64,000 bases of DNA, from the NCBI RefSeq assembly GCF_002205895.1, contig NZ_NJDE01000003.1:496001-560000 (forward strand), given 5' to 3'. How positions within the stretch are numbered: position 1 is the stretch's first letter; the number at the start of each line of letters is the position of its first letter. Source of the stretch: Saccharibacillus sp. O23. Its GTDB lineage: Bacteria > Bacillota > Bacilli > Paenibacillales > Paenibacillaceae. The notes under the pieces were generated by a model that was not told the DNA's origin, searched no databases, and saw only the letters and a list, made by a program, of their open reading frames with translations. This document shows, in pieces, positions 26,058-36,320 of the stretch. The translations under genes were made by a program, and so were the position numbers.

Positions 26058-26234
26058 AGGCTGGGCGGCTCCGGGAGGAATTCGCAGCTTAGGCTTCCGA
26101 TGTGCCTTTCTTCGAAAGGCTTGAGGTCGCGTGTTGTAATCGAGAAAAGATATTAAATTTTAGCGGAATTTTCTCGATTTCAAAGGCGAACACTACCGTT
26201 CCTTCACTGAATTCCTCCCTCTGCCTAATAGCCT
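26058..26234. repeat. Nested palindromic element, copy F
   Basis: Fills most of the 468-base gap upstream of walR. The outer arms are AGGCT...GGGAGGAATTC (26058-26083) and GAATTCCTCCC...AGCCT (26209-26234). A small hairpin GCCTTTC-TTC-GAAAGGC lies at 26104-26120. The inner 11-base stem is AATCGAGAAAA (26138-26148) with TTTTCTCGATT (26169-26179), flanked by TCGCGTGTTG and CAAAGGCGAAC. The last block and adjoining arm share 17 identical bases with copy B at 63.8 kb. No gene is seen in the rest of the gap. Confidence 0.75.
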
Positions 26235-26256
26235 TCAGCAATAAACCTTTCACGAC

Positions 26257-26295
26257 AAAAAGACGCCGCCGGAAAATTCCGGCGGCGTCTTTTTT
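26257..26295 (-). terminator. Intrinsic terminator of the M23 peptidase gene
   Basis: AAAAAGACGCCGCCGGAA and TTCCGGCGGCGTCTTTTTT pair perfectly around a short AT loop, with a T-run in the minus direction. Confidence 0.9.
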
Positions 26296-26377
26296 GAAAG
26301 AGTAGAAAGGCTTACCTCGGCGTTTTACTTCGCCTCGGTTTTATTAAAATCAGGCCGAAACCTCTAAACCGCTCGGC

Positions 26378-28036
26378 CTAAGGCAGATAAGACAAAGGAT
26401 TTTTCGGATCGCCGTTTTTACGGATCTCGAAATGAAGATGAGTGCCGGTCGAACGACCGGTATTCCCCATCACGCCGATCGATTCGCCGCGGGACACGGA
26501 TTCGCCTACGCTCACTTTGATGCTGCTCAAGTGGCCGTAACGGGTCTCGTAACCGTCGCCGTGGCTGATGATGATAATATTGCCGTAGCCGTTCATCTGT
26601 CCGGCGTAAGTGACGGTTCCCGGCGCGGAGGCTTTGATATTCGACGGTCCGGTCAGATCGACGCCCGCATGGAGTTTGCCCCAACGGGTACCGAACGTGC
26701 TGGAGATCGAAGCGCCGCCGACCGGCCAGCTGAAGCCGCTGCCGCCGGACGTCACTTCTTCCTGATTGTCGGAAGAAGACGAGGATTCGGAAGACTCCGA
26801 AGACGTATCGCGCTCGGAATCGGACGATTCTTCGACGGTCGAGACTTTTTTCGGCGCGATTTTTTTCGGCTCGGCTTTTTTCGGTTCGACCATGACTTTG
26901 GTGCCTTTGACGATAATGATCGGAGCGGAGCGGCGAACGACTTCCTGACCGATCCATTGTTCGTTCACGATCTCGCCGTTCTGTTTGGTCAGGCGGTAAT
27001 CGACGCGTTTCGCGCCGCTTTTGCCCGGAGAAGCGACGATCCGCTTGCCTGCGGCGAGCTTCGAATTATGCCGGATGATCGTCTGCGGCGCGGTCGGGAT
27101 CACTTCCGAGACTTTCTCTACGCTCACGACGTCGATCGCCGGTTCCGGAAGCGTGATCCGGATCGTCTGCCCGATCTGCAGCGTGAACTCTTCGATATCC
27201 GAGTTGTTCGCGTAGACTTCGTCTTGGGTAATGCCGAACTTGGCCGCGATCGAGCTGACGGTATCGCCTTCGACGACTTTATAGGTGACCGGTTCTTTTT
27301 CCCCGATCGTCAACAGCTTATACGCTTCTTCGTCGCTCAGGATCTTCGTCGGCGAAGTCTCGGTCGCGTTGTAGGCGATCTTGCTGCTGATCTTGATCGA
27401 TTCCAGCTTGGACGTCGACTTGTCGGCCGAAGCCGCCTTGTTTGCTCCTCCGGTCGAAGCGAGTTTCGTAGTCGCCGCGGCGGTTCGGGTCCCTTTTTCG
27501 ATATAGGAGTTCTTGGCTTTGTCGATCAGTTTCTTGGCCGTCGCTTCGTCTTTGACGATTCCGACGACTTTGCCGTTCACGACCAATTCGGTTCCGGTCG
27601 CATACGCTTTGATCGCGCCGTCCAGCTTGGCCAACGTCGCTTCGGTATCCGGAACGACTTTGTAGCCTTCGGCTTCTTCGGTGCGAATGTCCGAAGCGTA
27701 GAGCTTCATGTCCGCATTGGGATATTGTTCGGAAAAAGCTTTCTGTTTTTTCGCGATCAATTCGTCGACCTGCTGCTTGTCCGCGATGGTGCCGAGCACC
27801 GTATCGCCGGAATAAACGGTATAGTACGTATACGTATGCGCTTCTTTATACTTGAATCCGCCGAACGTCAATCCTCCGGCCAATAGCACGACGCTCGCGG
27901 CGCCTGCTGCCCAGCGACGGATTCGGCGCGGTTTCCATGTTCTCTGTACCCCGGCCTCGAACGAACCTTCCTGCCGCATTTCGCTCTGCTCGGAAGACGC
28001 CGTTTTGCCCCGGTCTTTGTTGTCCAAACTTTCCAT
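26378..28036 (-). CDS. LysM-G5-M23 cell-wall metallopeptidase
   Basis: A 552-aa envelope protein. A membrane anchor lies near residues 45-62 (WAAGAASVVLLAGGLTFGGF), then a region resembling a YabE-type repeat, LysM (YKVVEGDTVSSIAAKFGITQ), a G5 domain (TIIRHNSKLAAGKRIV, GEIVNEQWIG), a Lys/Pro linker, a Ser/Glu low-complexity stretch, and a C-terminal M23 peptidase with zinc ligands in LHAGVDL and THLHFE. It probably cuts peptide cross-bridges in peptidoglycan. Start ATG at 28036 follows AAAGGAGAAGATC. It lies upstream of the wal genes, which often regulate such hydrolases, though no WalR box was found. Confidence 0.92.
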   Translation of the reverse strand: MESLDNKDRGKTASSEQSEMRQEGSFEAGVQRTWKPRRIRRWAAGAASVVLLAGGLTFGGFKYKEAHTYTYYTVYSGDTVLGTIADKQQVDELIAKKQKAFSEQYPNADMKLYASDIRTEEAEGYKVVPDTEATLAKLDGAIKAYATGTELVVNGKVVGIVKDEATAKKLIDKAKNSYIEKGTRTAAATTKLASTGGANKAASADKSTSKLESIKISSKIAYNATETSPTKILSDEEAYKLLTIGEKEPVTYKVVEGDTVSSIAAKFGITQDEVYANNSDIEEFTLQIGQTIRITLPEPAIDVVSVEKVSEVIPTAPQTIIRHNSKLAAGKRIVASPGKSGAKRVDYRLTKQNGEIVNEQWIGQEVVRRSAPIIIVKGTKVMVEPKKAEPKKIAPKKVSTVEESSDSERDTSSESSESSSSSDNQEEVTSGGSGFSWPVGGASISSTFGTRWGKLHAGVDLTGPSNIKASAPGTVTYAGQMNGYGNIIIISHGDGYETRYGHLSSIKVSVGESVSRGESIGVMGNTGRSTGTHLHFEIRKNGDPKNPLSYLP

Positions 28037-28174
28037 GATCTTCTCCTTTGCCTTGCAAACTTGCCAGATACGTCTTGCACAAAACGGCTTAAATAGTGTC
28101 AAAATTTTAACCTTTATAAAACCTTCGTCTACTTTACCACAGCCTCCGAGAACAATTCAACTTTGCAACAAAGC

Positions 28175-28201
28175 AAAAAACCCGCGCCGGGCGCGGGTTT
28201 G
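28175..28201 (-). terminator. Intrinsic terminator of purA
   Basis: AAACCCGCGCC and GGCGCGGGTTT pair closely and are followed by TTTTTT on the minus strand, 69 bases past the purA stop. Confidence 0.88.
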
Positions 28202-28269
28202 CACGTTTCTGACTCACTTTTTTCGCGAACGATCGGTGACGATAGCCCGTTCGGTTGCGGCCTATAGTC

Positions 28270-29607
<1,338 letters not shown>

Positions 29608-29758
29608 CTATCCCGGCAGGAATTCGTCAATGGAAAAGCCCGGCTGAGAAGCGTGCTAACGGACGAGCGGAGACGGCTCTCTCTCGCTTTTCTTCCCGGT
29701 TAACGGGCGTGAAAAAGGCGGGACAGCGCTCCTTATGCTGCTTTAACGCAGCACTAAC

Positions 29759-29787
29759 AGTGTACCAGCATGATTTTTTAAAGTCAA
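29759..29787 (-). promoter_or_regulatory. purA promoter
   Basis: Minus strand: TTGACT (29782-29787), 17-base spacer, TACACT (29759-29764). The transcript would begin near 29752 with a TGCTGCGTTAAAGCAGCA hairpin. Upstream, CCGAACATTA resembles one PurR half-box, but no partner at the expected distance was found, so purine control is only a possibility. Confidence 0.65.
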
Positions 29788-29887
29788 ATAAATGACGAAC
29801 GAAAGATGTTCCGTGTAAATTTAATGTTCGGAAAAACGCTAAGAATCTAGGTTTGCGTAAAAATAATTCTCATTTGCCGAGTCTCTT

Positions 29888-29988
29888 GGATTTCGTCCGG
29901 TACCTTGACCGCTTAAGAGGTTCGTTTGCGTCCCTCGAAAACTTTACATTCAATGCGTTCAAGGTGCTCGTTCAAGAAATTCCATAAA
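29888..29988. repeat. Hairpin element D, possible relative of the palindromic family
   Basis: CCTTGACCGCTTAAGA (29903-29918) is identical to bases 48425-48440. In both places it is followed by a matching arm (here GCGTTCAAGG, there GCGGTCAAG), so each forms a hairpin. A looser outer pair, TTGGATTTC and GAAATTCCA, surrounds it. Together with the purA promoter and leader this accounts for the 527-base gap before the DUF2512 gene; no other gene is seen there. Confidence 0.45.
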
Positions 29989-30083
29989 AAGGGTTTGACC
30001 ATGAAGGTTCGGGGTTAAGTTAGGGCATCAAGCCTTTCCAATCTCTACAGCACGCATAACATCCTAAGAAGAGGTGAATAAGA

Positions 30084-30461
30084 ATGGCTAAACTCGCAGT
30101 CAAGCTGCTGGCCAATGCCGTCGTCGTGATCGGATTAAGCATGTGGTTCGGAGATGCCGATTTCTTGAGCGCTTTGCTCGTCGCCGTCGTCCTCGGCGCG
30201 ATCGCTTACGTACTCGGCGATATGCTGATCCTGCCATCCGCCGGCAATACCGCCGCTACGATCGGCGATGCCGCCCTGACCTATCTGGTAATCTGGGGCG
30301 CTTCCGCCATGCTGGACTGGAATATCTCGTATTTCGATATTTTCGTGATCGCTTTCGTCGTCGGCGTCTTCGAATTCTTCTTCCATATCTGGCTTCTTCA
30401 AGACGGAATCCCGGGCCGTAAAGACAATAACGGCCATGCCAAATTCCCGGCTCAACGTTAA
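30084..30461 (+). CDS. DUF2512 (YndM-like) membrane protein
   Basis: A 125-aa protein with four predicted membrane helices, recognised by AVVVIGLSMWFGDADFLSALL, YVLGDMLILPSAGNTAATIGDA and FEFFFHIWLL. The family is common in Bacilli and unassigned in function. AAGAAGAGGTGAATAAGA precedes the ATG. It is one of few plus-strand genes in this half and is convergent with the helicase gene. Confidence 0.88.
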   Translation: MAKLAVKLLANAVVVIGLSMWFGDADFLSALLVAVVLGAIAYVLGDMLILPSAGNTAATIGDAALTYLVIWGASAMLDWNISYFDIFVIAFVVGVFEFFFHIWLLQDGIPGRKDNNGHAKFPAQR

Positions 30462-30544
30462 GAGCCCGGCGACATCCCGAAAGCCGGACTTCTAGTGGAG
30501 AAGTTATTGGAATGTAGAAGTTATTAGATCGTAAAAAAAAGCGC

Positions 30545-30590
30545 AGCCAAGAAAGCACCGGACAATACCTGTCCGGTGCTTCCTTGGCTT
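30545..30590. terminator. Long hairpin terminator between DUF2512 and helicase genes
   Basis: AGCCAAGAAAGCACCGGACA and TGTCCGGTGCTTCCTTGGCT form a 20-base stem with one mismatch. A nine-base A-run precedes it on the plus strand, so it fits a minus-strand terminator best. A second GC hairpin, TTGAGGCCGCC with GGCGGCCTCAA, follows at 30608-30639. Confidence 0.75.
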
Positions 30591-30654
30591 GCCCTCTCCT
30601 CCCCGCCTTGAGGCCGCCGCGCAGCCCCGGCGGCCTCAAGCGGGCACCCGCTCC

Positions 30655-30802
30655 CGGGGAAAGGGAGCGGAGGTGGAGGGGGTCAGCGAAGGAGTTTACG
30701 TCCGCCTTTGGAATTGGGAAACCTCCCCCTTAATCTAATCCCAGTTTCCCAATTCCAACACGCGGCCGTAGCGACCTCCTCCCCCGGAGCGCCCTTTCCC
30801 CG
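30655..30802. repeat. Nested palindromic element, copy A
   Basis: Lies between two terminators in the 394-base gap of convergent genes. Imperfect outer arms (CGGGGAAAG...GGGTC and GACC...CTTTCCCCG) enclose a perfect 14-base inner stem, TTGGAATTGGGAAA (30708-30721) and TTTCCCAATTCCAA (30745-30758). The flanking blocks CGTCCGCC and GCGGCCG pair with each other as CCGC/GCGG where copy B has TCGC/GCGA, a compensatory difference. Confidence 0.75.
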
Positions 30803-30818
30803 CTTCGGTGCCGCGCAC

Positions 30819-30850
30819 GAAAAGGCCGCCGGATCTCCCCCGGCGGCCTC
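30819..30850 (-). terminator. Intrinsic terminator of the helicase operon
   Basis: GGCCGCCGG and CCGGCGGCC pair around ATCTCCC right at the helicase stop; TTTT follows on the minus strand. Confidence 0.75.
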
Positions 30851-30855
30851 CCCCT

Positions 30856-32220
30856 CTACCCTGCAAACGAATCATGCGCCCGTTCGTAATTGACGAACTT
30901 GTTGAAGTTCTTCAAGAACACCAGCTCCACGGTCCCTACCGGGCCGTTCCGCTGTTTGGCGATAATGATCTCGATGATATTCTTTTTCTCGGTGTCCGCG
31001 TTATAGTAATCGTCGCGGTAGAGAAACGCGACGATGTCCGCATCCTGCTCGATCGAGCCGGATTCCCGAAGGTCGGACATCATCGGGCGTTTATCCTGCC
31101 GCTGCTCGACGCCCCGGCTGAGCTGGGACAGCGCGATAACCGGAACTTCCAGCTCCCGCGCGATCTGCTTGAGCGTACGCGAGATGTCGGAGACTTCCTG
31201 CTGGCGGTTCTCGCCGGCTTTGCCGCGGCCTTGAATCAGCTGGAGATAGTCGATGACGATCATGCCCAAGCCTTTTTCCTTCTTCAGCCGGCGGCATTTG
31301 GAACGAATATCCGCTACCGTAATGCCAGGCGTATCGTCGATATAGATTTCGGCTTCGGACAGCGAAGCGATGCCCATCGTCAGCTTGGTCCAATCTTCGT
31401 CATTCTTGAATTCGCCCGTCCGCATGACGCTCGCGTCCAGATTCGCTTCGGCGCAGATCATCCGCTGAACGAGCTGCGCCGCCGACATTTCCAGACTGAA
31501 GATCGCGACGGTCTCGCCTGCGCGGACCGAGACGTTCTGCGCCACGTTCAAGGCGAACGCCGTTTTGCCGACGGAAGGACGAGCCGCCAAAATGATCAAG
31601 TCGTTGCGCTGGAAGCCGGCCGTCATGCCGTCCAGATCGACGAACCCGGACGGAATTCCGGTGGTCCCGCCCGCGCCCCGATTCTGATGCAGCGTCTCGA
31701 CGCGCTCGAAGACTTCCATCAGCACGTCGCGGATCGCGATAAAGCCGCCGCTGGAACGGCGGTTGGAGATCTCGAGGATCTTGCGCTCCGCATCGCTCAG
31801 CATCAGTCCGACGTCTTCGCCGCCGGTGTAGCCTTCGCTGACGATCTGCGTCGCGGTACGAATCAGCCTGCGCAGCATCGCTTTTTCCTCGATCATCTGC
31901 GCGTAATATTCGACGTTCGCGGCGGTCGGCACGGCATGCGCCAGCTTGGACAAGTAGCTGACTCCGCCGATATCCTCAAGCTGACCTTTATCTTTGAGCA
32001 GCGAGGTCAGCGTCACGAGATCGATCGGCTGACTCTCTTCCCCGAGCTGGACCATAGCCTCGAATATCATCTGGTGCGACTTGTCGTAGAAATCGTCGGC
32101 CGTAATTTTTTCCATGACTGTAATGAGTGCCTCGGCCTGGAGCAGCACCGCACCCAGCACGGCCTGCTCCGCTTCCAGATTTTGCGGCGGAATCCGGTCG
32201 AAAAAGAGATCCTCGCTCAT
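30856..32220 (-). CDS. dnaB: Replicative DNA helicase (DnaB-type; DnaC in B. subtilis)
   Basis: A 454-aa hexameric helicase that unwinds DNA at the fork. N-terminal domain begins RIPPQNLEAEQAVLGAVLL; the C-terminal RecA-like domain carries Walker A ARPSVGKTAFAL, Walker B GMIVIDYLQLI, SQLSRGVEQR and the RESGSIEQDADIV arginine-finger segment. No intein interrupts it. GGAGGAATAAG precedes the ATG, one base after the rplI stop, so it is cotranscribed with rplI and gdpP. Confidence 0.98.
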   Translation of the reverse strand: MSEDLFFDRIPPQNLEAEQAVLGAVLLQAEALITVMEKITADDFYDKSHQMIFEAMVQLGEESQPIDLVTLTSLLKDKGQLEDIGGVSYLSKLAHAVPTAANVEYYAQMIEEKAMLRRLIRTATQIVSEGYTGGEDVGLMLSDAERKILEISNRRSSGGFIAIRDVLMEVFERVETLHQNRGAGGTTGIPSGFVDLDGMTAGFQRNDLIILAARPSVGKTAFALNVAQNVSVRAGETVAIFSLEMSAAQLVQRMICAEANLDASVMRTGEFKNDEDWTKLTMGIASLSEAEIYIDDTPGITVADIRSKCRRLKKEKGLGMIVIDYLQLIQGRGKAGENRQQEVSDISRTLKQIARELEVPVIALSQLSRGVEQRQDKRPMMSDLRESGSIEQDADIVAFLYRDDYYNADTEKKNIIEIIIAKQRNGPVGTVELVFLKNFNKFVNYERAHDSFAG

Positions 32221-32221
32221 C

Positions 32222-32665
32222 TTATTCCTCCGAAACCTGAACCTTGAGCGTCGACTTGACGTCCTTATGCAGTTTGATCGTAACTTGCGTCACGCCCAGC
32301 GTACGAATCGGTTCTTCCAGTTCGATCTTGCGCTTGTCGATCTTCACGTCCTGCTTGGACAAAGCTTCCGCAATCTGCTTGCTGGTGATGGCTCCGAACA
32401 AACGGCCGCCTTCGCCGGCTTTGGTTTTGATCTGCACGGTGAGCTCTTCGAGCTTTTTGCCCAGCGCGACCGCTTCCTGCTTTTCTTCTTCTTTGCGTTT
32501 TTCTTCCGCCGCGTGCTGGTTCTCCAGCGTTTTCACGTTGCCTTGCGTCGCGGGTTTCGCCACGCCGTTCTTGAACAGGAAGTTTTGCGCGTAGCCTTCC
32601 GATACTTCTTTGATGTCGCCTTTTTTGCCTTGCCCTTTTACGTCTTTCAGAAAAATAACTTTCAT
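32222..32665 (-). CDS. rplI: 50S ribosomal protein L9
   Basis: A 147-aa L9: N-terminal domain [21 protein letters not shown] with [14 protein letters not shown], a long Lys/Glu helix ([20 protein letters not shown]), and the C-terminal rRNA-binding domain. Its ATG overlaps the gdpP stop by four bases, implying coupled translation. Confidence 0.98.
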   Translation of the reverse strand: MKVIFLKDVKGQGKKGDIKEVSEGYAQNFLFKNGVAKPATQGNVKTLENQHAAEEKRKEEEKQEAVALGKKLEELTVQIKTKAGEGGRLFGAITSKQIAEALSKQDVKIDKRKIELEEPIRTLGVTQVTIKLHKDVKSTLKVQVSEE

Positions 32666-34653
32666 TCGAATAACCCCTCTTCCTTTTCGATGTCTTCGAG
32701 TACGGCCAGCAGCTTTTTCTCCGCTTCGCGCGGGGAAATATCGAGCTGCACGGCCGCATTGGTCAGATGCCCGCCGCCGCCCAGACGTTCCATGACCACT
32801 TGGACGTTGATCTTGCCGAACGAACGGGCGCTGATGGCAGTGAGCCCGTCAGGACGACTGCCGATGACGAACGACGCGTACACGTCCGTCATGTTGAGCA
32901 GCGTATCCGCGGCCTGCGCGATCAGCAGTTGAGGAAATTGGCGGCCTTCTTCGGTTACGGCGATCGCGATGCCGCCCATGACGACGCGGGCATGCTTGAT
33001 GATCTCCGCTTTCGAGATATACTCGCCCAAGTCCTCTTTGAGCACGCGTTGAACCAGCACCGTATCGGCGCCGCTCCGACGCAGGAACCCGGCCGCTTCG
33101 AACGTGCGCGAACCGGTATGCAGCGTAAAGTGTTTCGTATCCATCGTGATGCCCGCCAGCAGCGTCGTCGCTTCGAGCGGAGTCAGCGTCATGTTGTCGT
33201 GGATGTATTGAAGCAGTTCCGTTACCAGTTCGCTGGCCGAAGACGCATACGGCTCCAGATAAACGATCACGGCATCGTTGATGAACTCTTCGCTGCGGCG
33301 ATGGTGGTCGATGACCACGACCTGCTTCGCCCGCTGCACTAGCTTCGGCTCGATGGTCAGCGACTGCTTATGCGTGTCGACCACCACCAGCAGCGTGCGT
33401 TCGGTCATCAGCGCCAGCGCTTCTTCCGGAGGCACGAAGCGATCGGCCAACGTGACGTCCGCGCGAATGCGTTCCATCATCTTGACGATGGACGGATTGT
33501 CGCCGTCGAGCACGATGCCGGCTTCGACGTCGAGCTTGTCGGCCGCTTTGAGCATGCCGATCGCCGCGCCGATCACGTCCAGGTCCGGATTCTGATGGCC
33601 CATGATCAATACCCGGTCGCTGCGCTTCATCAAGTCGCGCAGCGCATGGGCGATCACGCGCGCCCGCACCCGGGTCCGCTTCTCGACGGCATTGGAACGG
33701 CCGCCGTAGAACGACAGACGCTGGCCGACTTTGACCGCGGCTTGATCGCCGCCGCGGCCCAGAGCCATATCGAGGCTCGACTGCGCCAGCGCGCCGAGTT
33801 CGCTGATCTTGTCGCTGCCGCAGGCCAGCCCGATGCTGAGCGTCATCGGAACTTTGAGATCGCTCGTCGCTTCGCGCACCTCGTCGAGAATGACGAAGCG
33901 GCTGTTCTCCAGCTTATCGAGCGAAGCTTGATTCAGCAGCATCATATATCGCTCGCTGGACAAGCGGCGCAGGTAGACGTCGTACTGCCGCGCCCAGCTG
34001 TTGATCAAGCTGGTCGCGCGGGCGATCGTCAGCGTGCGCTGCTGATCGTCCATGCCTTGAAAGGCTTCGTCCAGATTGTCGAGCAGCAGAATGCCGATCG
34101 CGAGACTTTCTTTTTCGTAACGCTCGCGCAGCTCGGCCATTTCGGTCATTTTTTGCAAATAGACCAATCTTTCTTCCGGATAAACGCGAATATCGTACGT
34201 CTCCGATTCGACCTCGATCTCGGCGCGAACCAGGCTCAGCGGCTCTTTCGATCCGTCTTTCCGATCGCGGGTCAGCGGCGGAAGCCCCGGCAGCAGCTCG
34301 GCGAGCGGAAGACCGACGGCCGTCTCCAATCCGAATAATTGGCTGACCTGACGGTTATGCCATTCGATGTTCCGATCCGAATCGTAGAGAAGCAGACCGA
34401 AAGGCAGTCGGTTGGTCACTTCCCCTTCGATGCTCCCGACGCGATAAGAGAGCGTGGAGGTATATTCGGCAAGTTCGCGCCTGAATTTCAGCTCCGCCTG
34501 CAGCATGAAGAGCACCACGGCGAAGACCAGACACAACGAGAGCAGGCCGATCGGCCAGTTGTATGCCGTGACGAACGCCGTCAACACGAGCAGCAGGAGA
34601 AACGCCCAGACGGTTCGATAACCGTACCAGCGTTTCAGCAAAAAGTTTGGCAT
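32662..34653 (-). CDS. gdpP: Cyclic-di-AMP phosphodiesterase GdpP (YybT)
   Basis: A 663-aa membrane enzyme hydrolysing c-di-AMP. Two N-terminal helices (about 12-55), a PAS-like heme-binding-type domain, a degenerate GGDEF domain ([18 protein letters not shown] region) and a C-terminal DHH-DHHA1 phosphodiesterase with [21 protein letters not shown] and [21 protein letters not shown] precedes the ATG. It lies in the conserved yybS-gdpP-rplI-helicase operon. Confidence 0.96.
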   Translation of the reverse strand: MPNFLLKRWYGYRTVWAFLLLLVLTAFVTAYNWPIGLLSLCLVFAVVLFMLQAELKFRRELAEYTSTLSYRVGSIEGEVTNRLPFGLLLYDSDRNIEWHNRQVSQLFGLETAVGLPLAELLPGLPPLTRDRKDGSKEPLSLVRAEIEVESETYDIRVYPEERLVYLQKMTEMAELRERYEKESLAIGILLLDNLDEAFQGMDDQQRTLTIARATSLINSWARQYDVYLRRLSSERYMMLLNQASLDKLENSRFVILDEVREATSDLKVPMTLSIGLACGSDKISELGALAQSSLDMALGRGGDQAAVKVGQRLSFYGGRSNAVEKRTRVRARVIAHALRDLMKRSDRVLIMGHQNPDLDVIGAAIGMLKAADKLDVEAGIVLDGDNPSIVKMMERIRADVTLADRFVPPEEALALMTERTLLVVVDTHKQSLTIEPKLVQRAKQVVVIDHHRRSEEFINDAVIVYLEPYASSASELVTELLQYIHDNMTLTPLEATTLLAGITMDTKHFTLHTGSRTFEAAGFLRRSGADTVLVQRVLKEDLGEYISKAEIIKHARVVMGGIAIAVTEEGRQFPQLLIAQAADTLLNMTDVYASFVIGSRPDGLTAISARSFGKINVQVVMERLGGGGHLTNAAVQLDISPREAEKKLLAVLEDIEKEEGLFE

Positions 34654-34665
34654 GGTTTCCTCACC

Positions 34666-35604
34666 CTATCGTCTAGGTCTTGTAATGAACTCGCGCAGCG
34701 GGAACGCCAGATCGATGATCCCGATAATCCGCATCGGCGGGAAGATGACCGTGACGATCGCCATCAGAATGCCGATCGCGCGATGCCACCTTTTGACATG
34801 CCCGAGAAAGAACCAGAAACCGATCGCTTGAACCACGAAACAGAATTGCAGCAGCGGGAGCAGGTTGACGGCCGCCGCTTTCCAGAATCCGTCCGTCTGG
34901 TTGTAGGTCACCATGTCCAGAATCAAGGCGATGAAATAATAGAAGATAAGCGCGCGCGGAAATCTCCATTCGCGTGCCGGACGAAGCTTAGGAGCGGCCA
35001 CGCCCATCGAAGCCAATATCGGGCGCACGATCGCGTGGGTGACGATAGCCAGAACGAGCGAGCTTACGATCATGCCGAGCGGAATCATCATGACGGTCTG
35101 ATTGGAGATCTCGAAGATCAGATCCGGACTCCATTGTTCTTTGAGGATCGGATTCATCTCGGCGACCGCCAAGATCGGATCGAACGTGTCATGAACGAAA
35201 TCGCTCACGTAAGTGGACAGATTAAAGCCCCATACCAGTTTGGCGCCGGCCAACAACAGCAGCAGCATACCGAGCAGCGTACCCGCTCCGTACAGGATGG
35301 TCTGCAGCGCAGGCTTGCGTTTCTTGTACATATGGCCCATGACGATACCGGGCACAAGGAAATAAACAGCCAACAACAACGAGGGAAGAACTAAAGAAGG
35401 AGCTAAAGCGCCGGATATGATGCCCAAAATCGCCAGAACGGGCACGACATGCAGCCAGAAGACGTTTACGCGCAAAGAGGCGTAAAGCACGGCTGCCGGA
35501 ACGATCATAACCAACAAAGTGATCGCGGACAGCGGCGTCAGCAGCGACAGCAGGACCAGCAGATACAAGATGGCCCACATTGCCGAGGATAAACGCAATT
35601 TCAA
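34666..35604 (-). CDS. yybS: DUF2232 membrane protein (YybS)
   Basis: A 312-aa protein of about eight membrane helices, beginning SSAMWAILYLLVLLSLLTPL, with WSPDLIFEISNQTVMMIPLG and a C-terminal region ending in basic FITRPRR. Translation starts at TTG (35604) after AGAGGTGAATCTAC; no ATG is better placed. In Bacilli it heads the yybS-gdpP-rplI operon; function unknown, with a link to c-di-AMP or envelope suggested only by position. Confidence 0.9.
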   Translation of the reverse strand: MKLRLSSAMWAILYLLVLLSLLTPLSAITLLVMIVPAAVLYASLRVNVFWLHVVPVLAILGIISGALAPSLVLPSLLLAVYFLVPGIVMGHMYKKRKPALQTILYGAGTLLGMLLLLLAGAKLVWGFNLSTYVSDFVHDTFDPILAVAEMNPILKEQWSPDLIFEISNQTVMMIPLGMIVSSLVLAIVTHAIVRPILASMGVAAPKLRPAREWRFPRALIFYYFIALILDMVTYNQTDGFWKAAAVNLLPLLQFCFVVQAIGFWFFLGHVKRWHRAIGILMAIVTVIFPPMRIIGIIDLAFPLREFITRPRR

Positions 35605-35690
35605 GTAGATTCACCTCTTATGCGGATACGAAAGTTTAACCCTTATTATAGCATACCCCGACCGGCCCTCGATACCAAGAAGCCGAAGCG

Positions 35691-36122
35691 TTACGTATTC
35701 TGCGCGGCGCCGCTCTGCCGGGACACGAACCCTGCGCAGTATTCGATGATCTGGCTGCGGCGGACGATGCCGATGAATCTTCCCCGATCGTCGACGACGG
35801 GCACGAAGTTCTGCGATTTGGACAAATTGATCAGATCCGCCATATCCGATTCGATCGAAACCGGCTTGTTGTTCATGCGAAGAGGAAGTTCTTTGAGCGT
35901 AAAACGTGAAGCGTTCTCAAAAGTGATCTTGCCTTCCGAACGTTTCATATGCCAGAGGATATCGCCTTCGGTGACGGTCCCCGCATACTGGCCTTCTTTG
36001 TCGATGATCGGAATAGCGGTGTATTGATGATGTTCCATGCGCTCGATCACTTGTCGAAGCGTGGCATCGAGCGTCACGAACGCCACTTCGTGTTTGGGCA
36101 GCAGGAAAAAAGCAATATTCAT
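35691..36122 (-). CDS. CBS-domain pair protein
   Basis: A 143-aa cytosolic protein made of two CBS motifs (VIERMEHHQYTAIPIIDKEGQYAGTVTEGDIL and ADLINLSKSQNFVPVVDDRGRFIGIVRRSQII). CBS pairs bind adenine nucleotides; stand-alone relatives such as CbpB/DarB sense c-di-AMP. Its place 86 bases upstream of yybS-gdpP makes a c-di-AMP sensor role plausible but unproven. GAGAAGGAGAAATCCGTT precedes the ATG. Confidence 0.88.
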   Translation of the reverse strand: MNIAFFLLPKHEVAFVTLDATLRQVIERMEHHQYTAIPIIDKEGQYAGTVTEGDILWHMKRSEGKITFENASRFTLKELPLRMNNKPVSIESDMADLINLSKSQNFVPVVDDRGRFIGIVRRSQIIEYCAGFVSRQSGAAQNT

Positions 36123-36240
36123 AACGGATTTCTCCTTCTCTATACGGTTGTTGAGATCACGGCAGTGCGGATTTTAGGATTGGCTGCACGAGAATCGGCC
36201 TACCTTTTTATTATAGCGTAAAGTCGGGGTCGAAAGTAAA

Positions 36241-36270
36241 AATCGACGCCCGGATATCCGGGCGCCGATT
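36241..36270 (-). terminator. Intrinsic terminator of the DacA-like gene
   Basis: AATCGGCGCCCGG and CCGGGCGTCGATT form a near-perfect stem on the minus strand, followed by TTTTAC, 50 bases past the stop. Confidence 0.8.
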
Positions 36271-36320
36271 TAAAATTTCCGTGCGATCGCGTTCGTATGT
36301 ACTTGTTTCGCTCCGAAGGC

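Noticed and set aside
26102-26305. A 67-codon plus-strand frame in the walR upstream gap
   Set aside because: It lies inside palindromic element F and the following terminator and has no ribosome site.
29788-29845. PurR box pair upstream of purA
   Set aside because: One CCGAAC-like half is present, but the second half is not at the expected distance, so it is mentioned only as a possibility.
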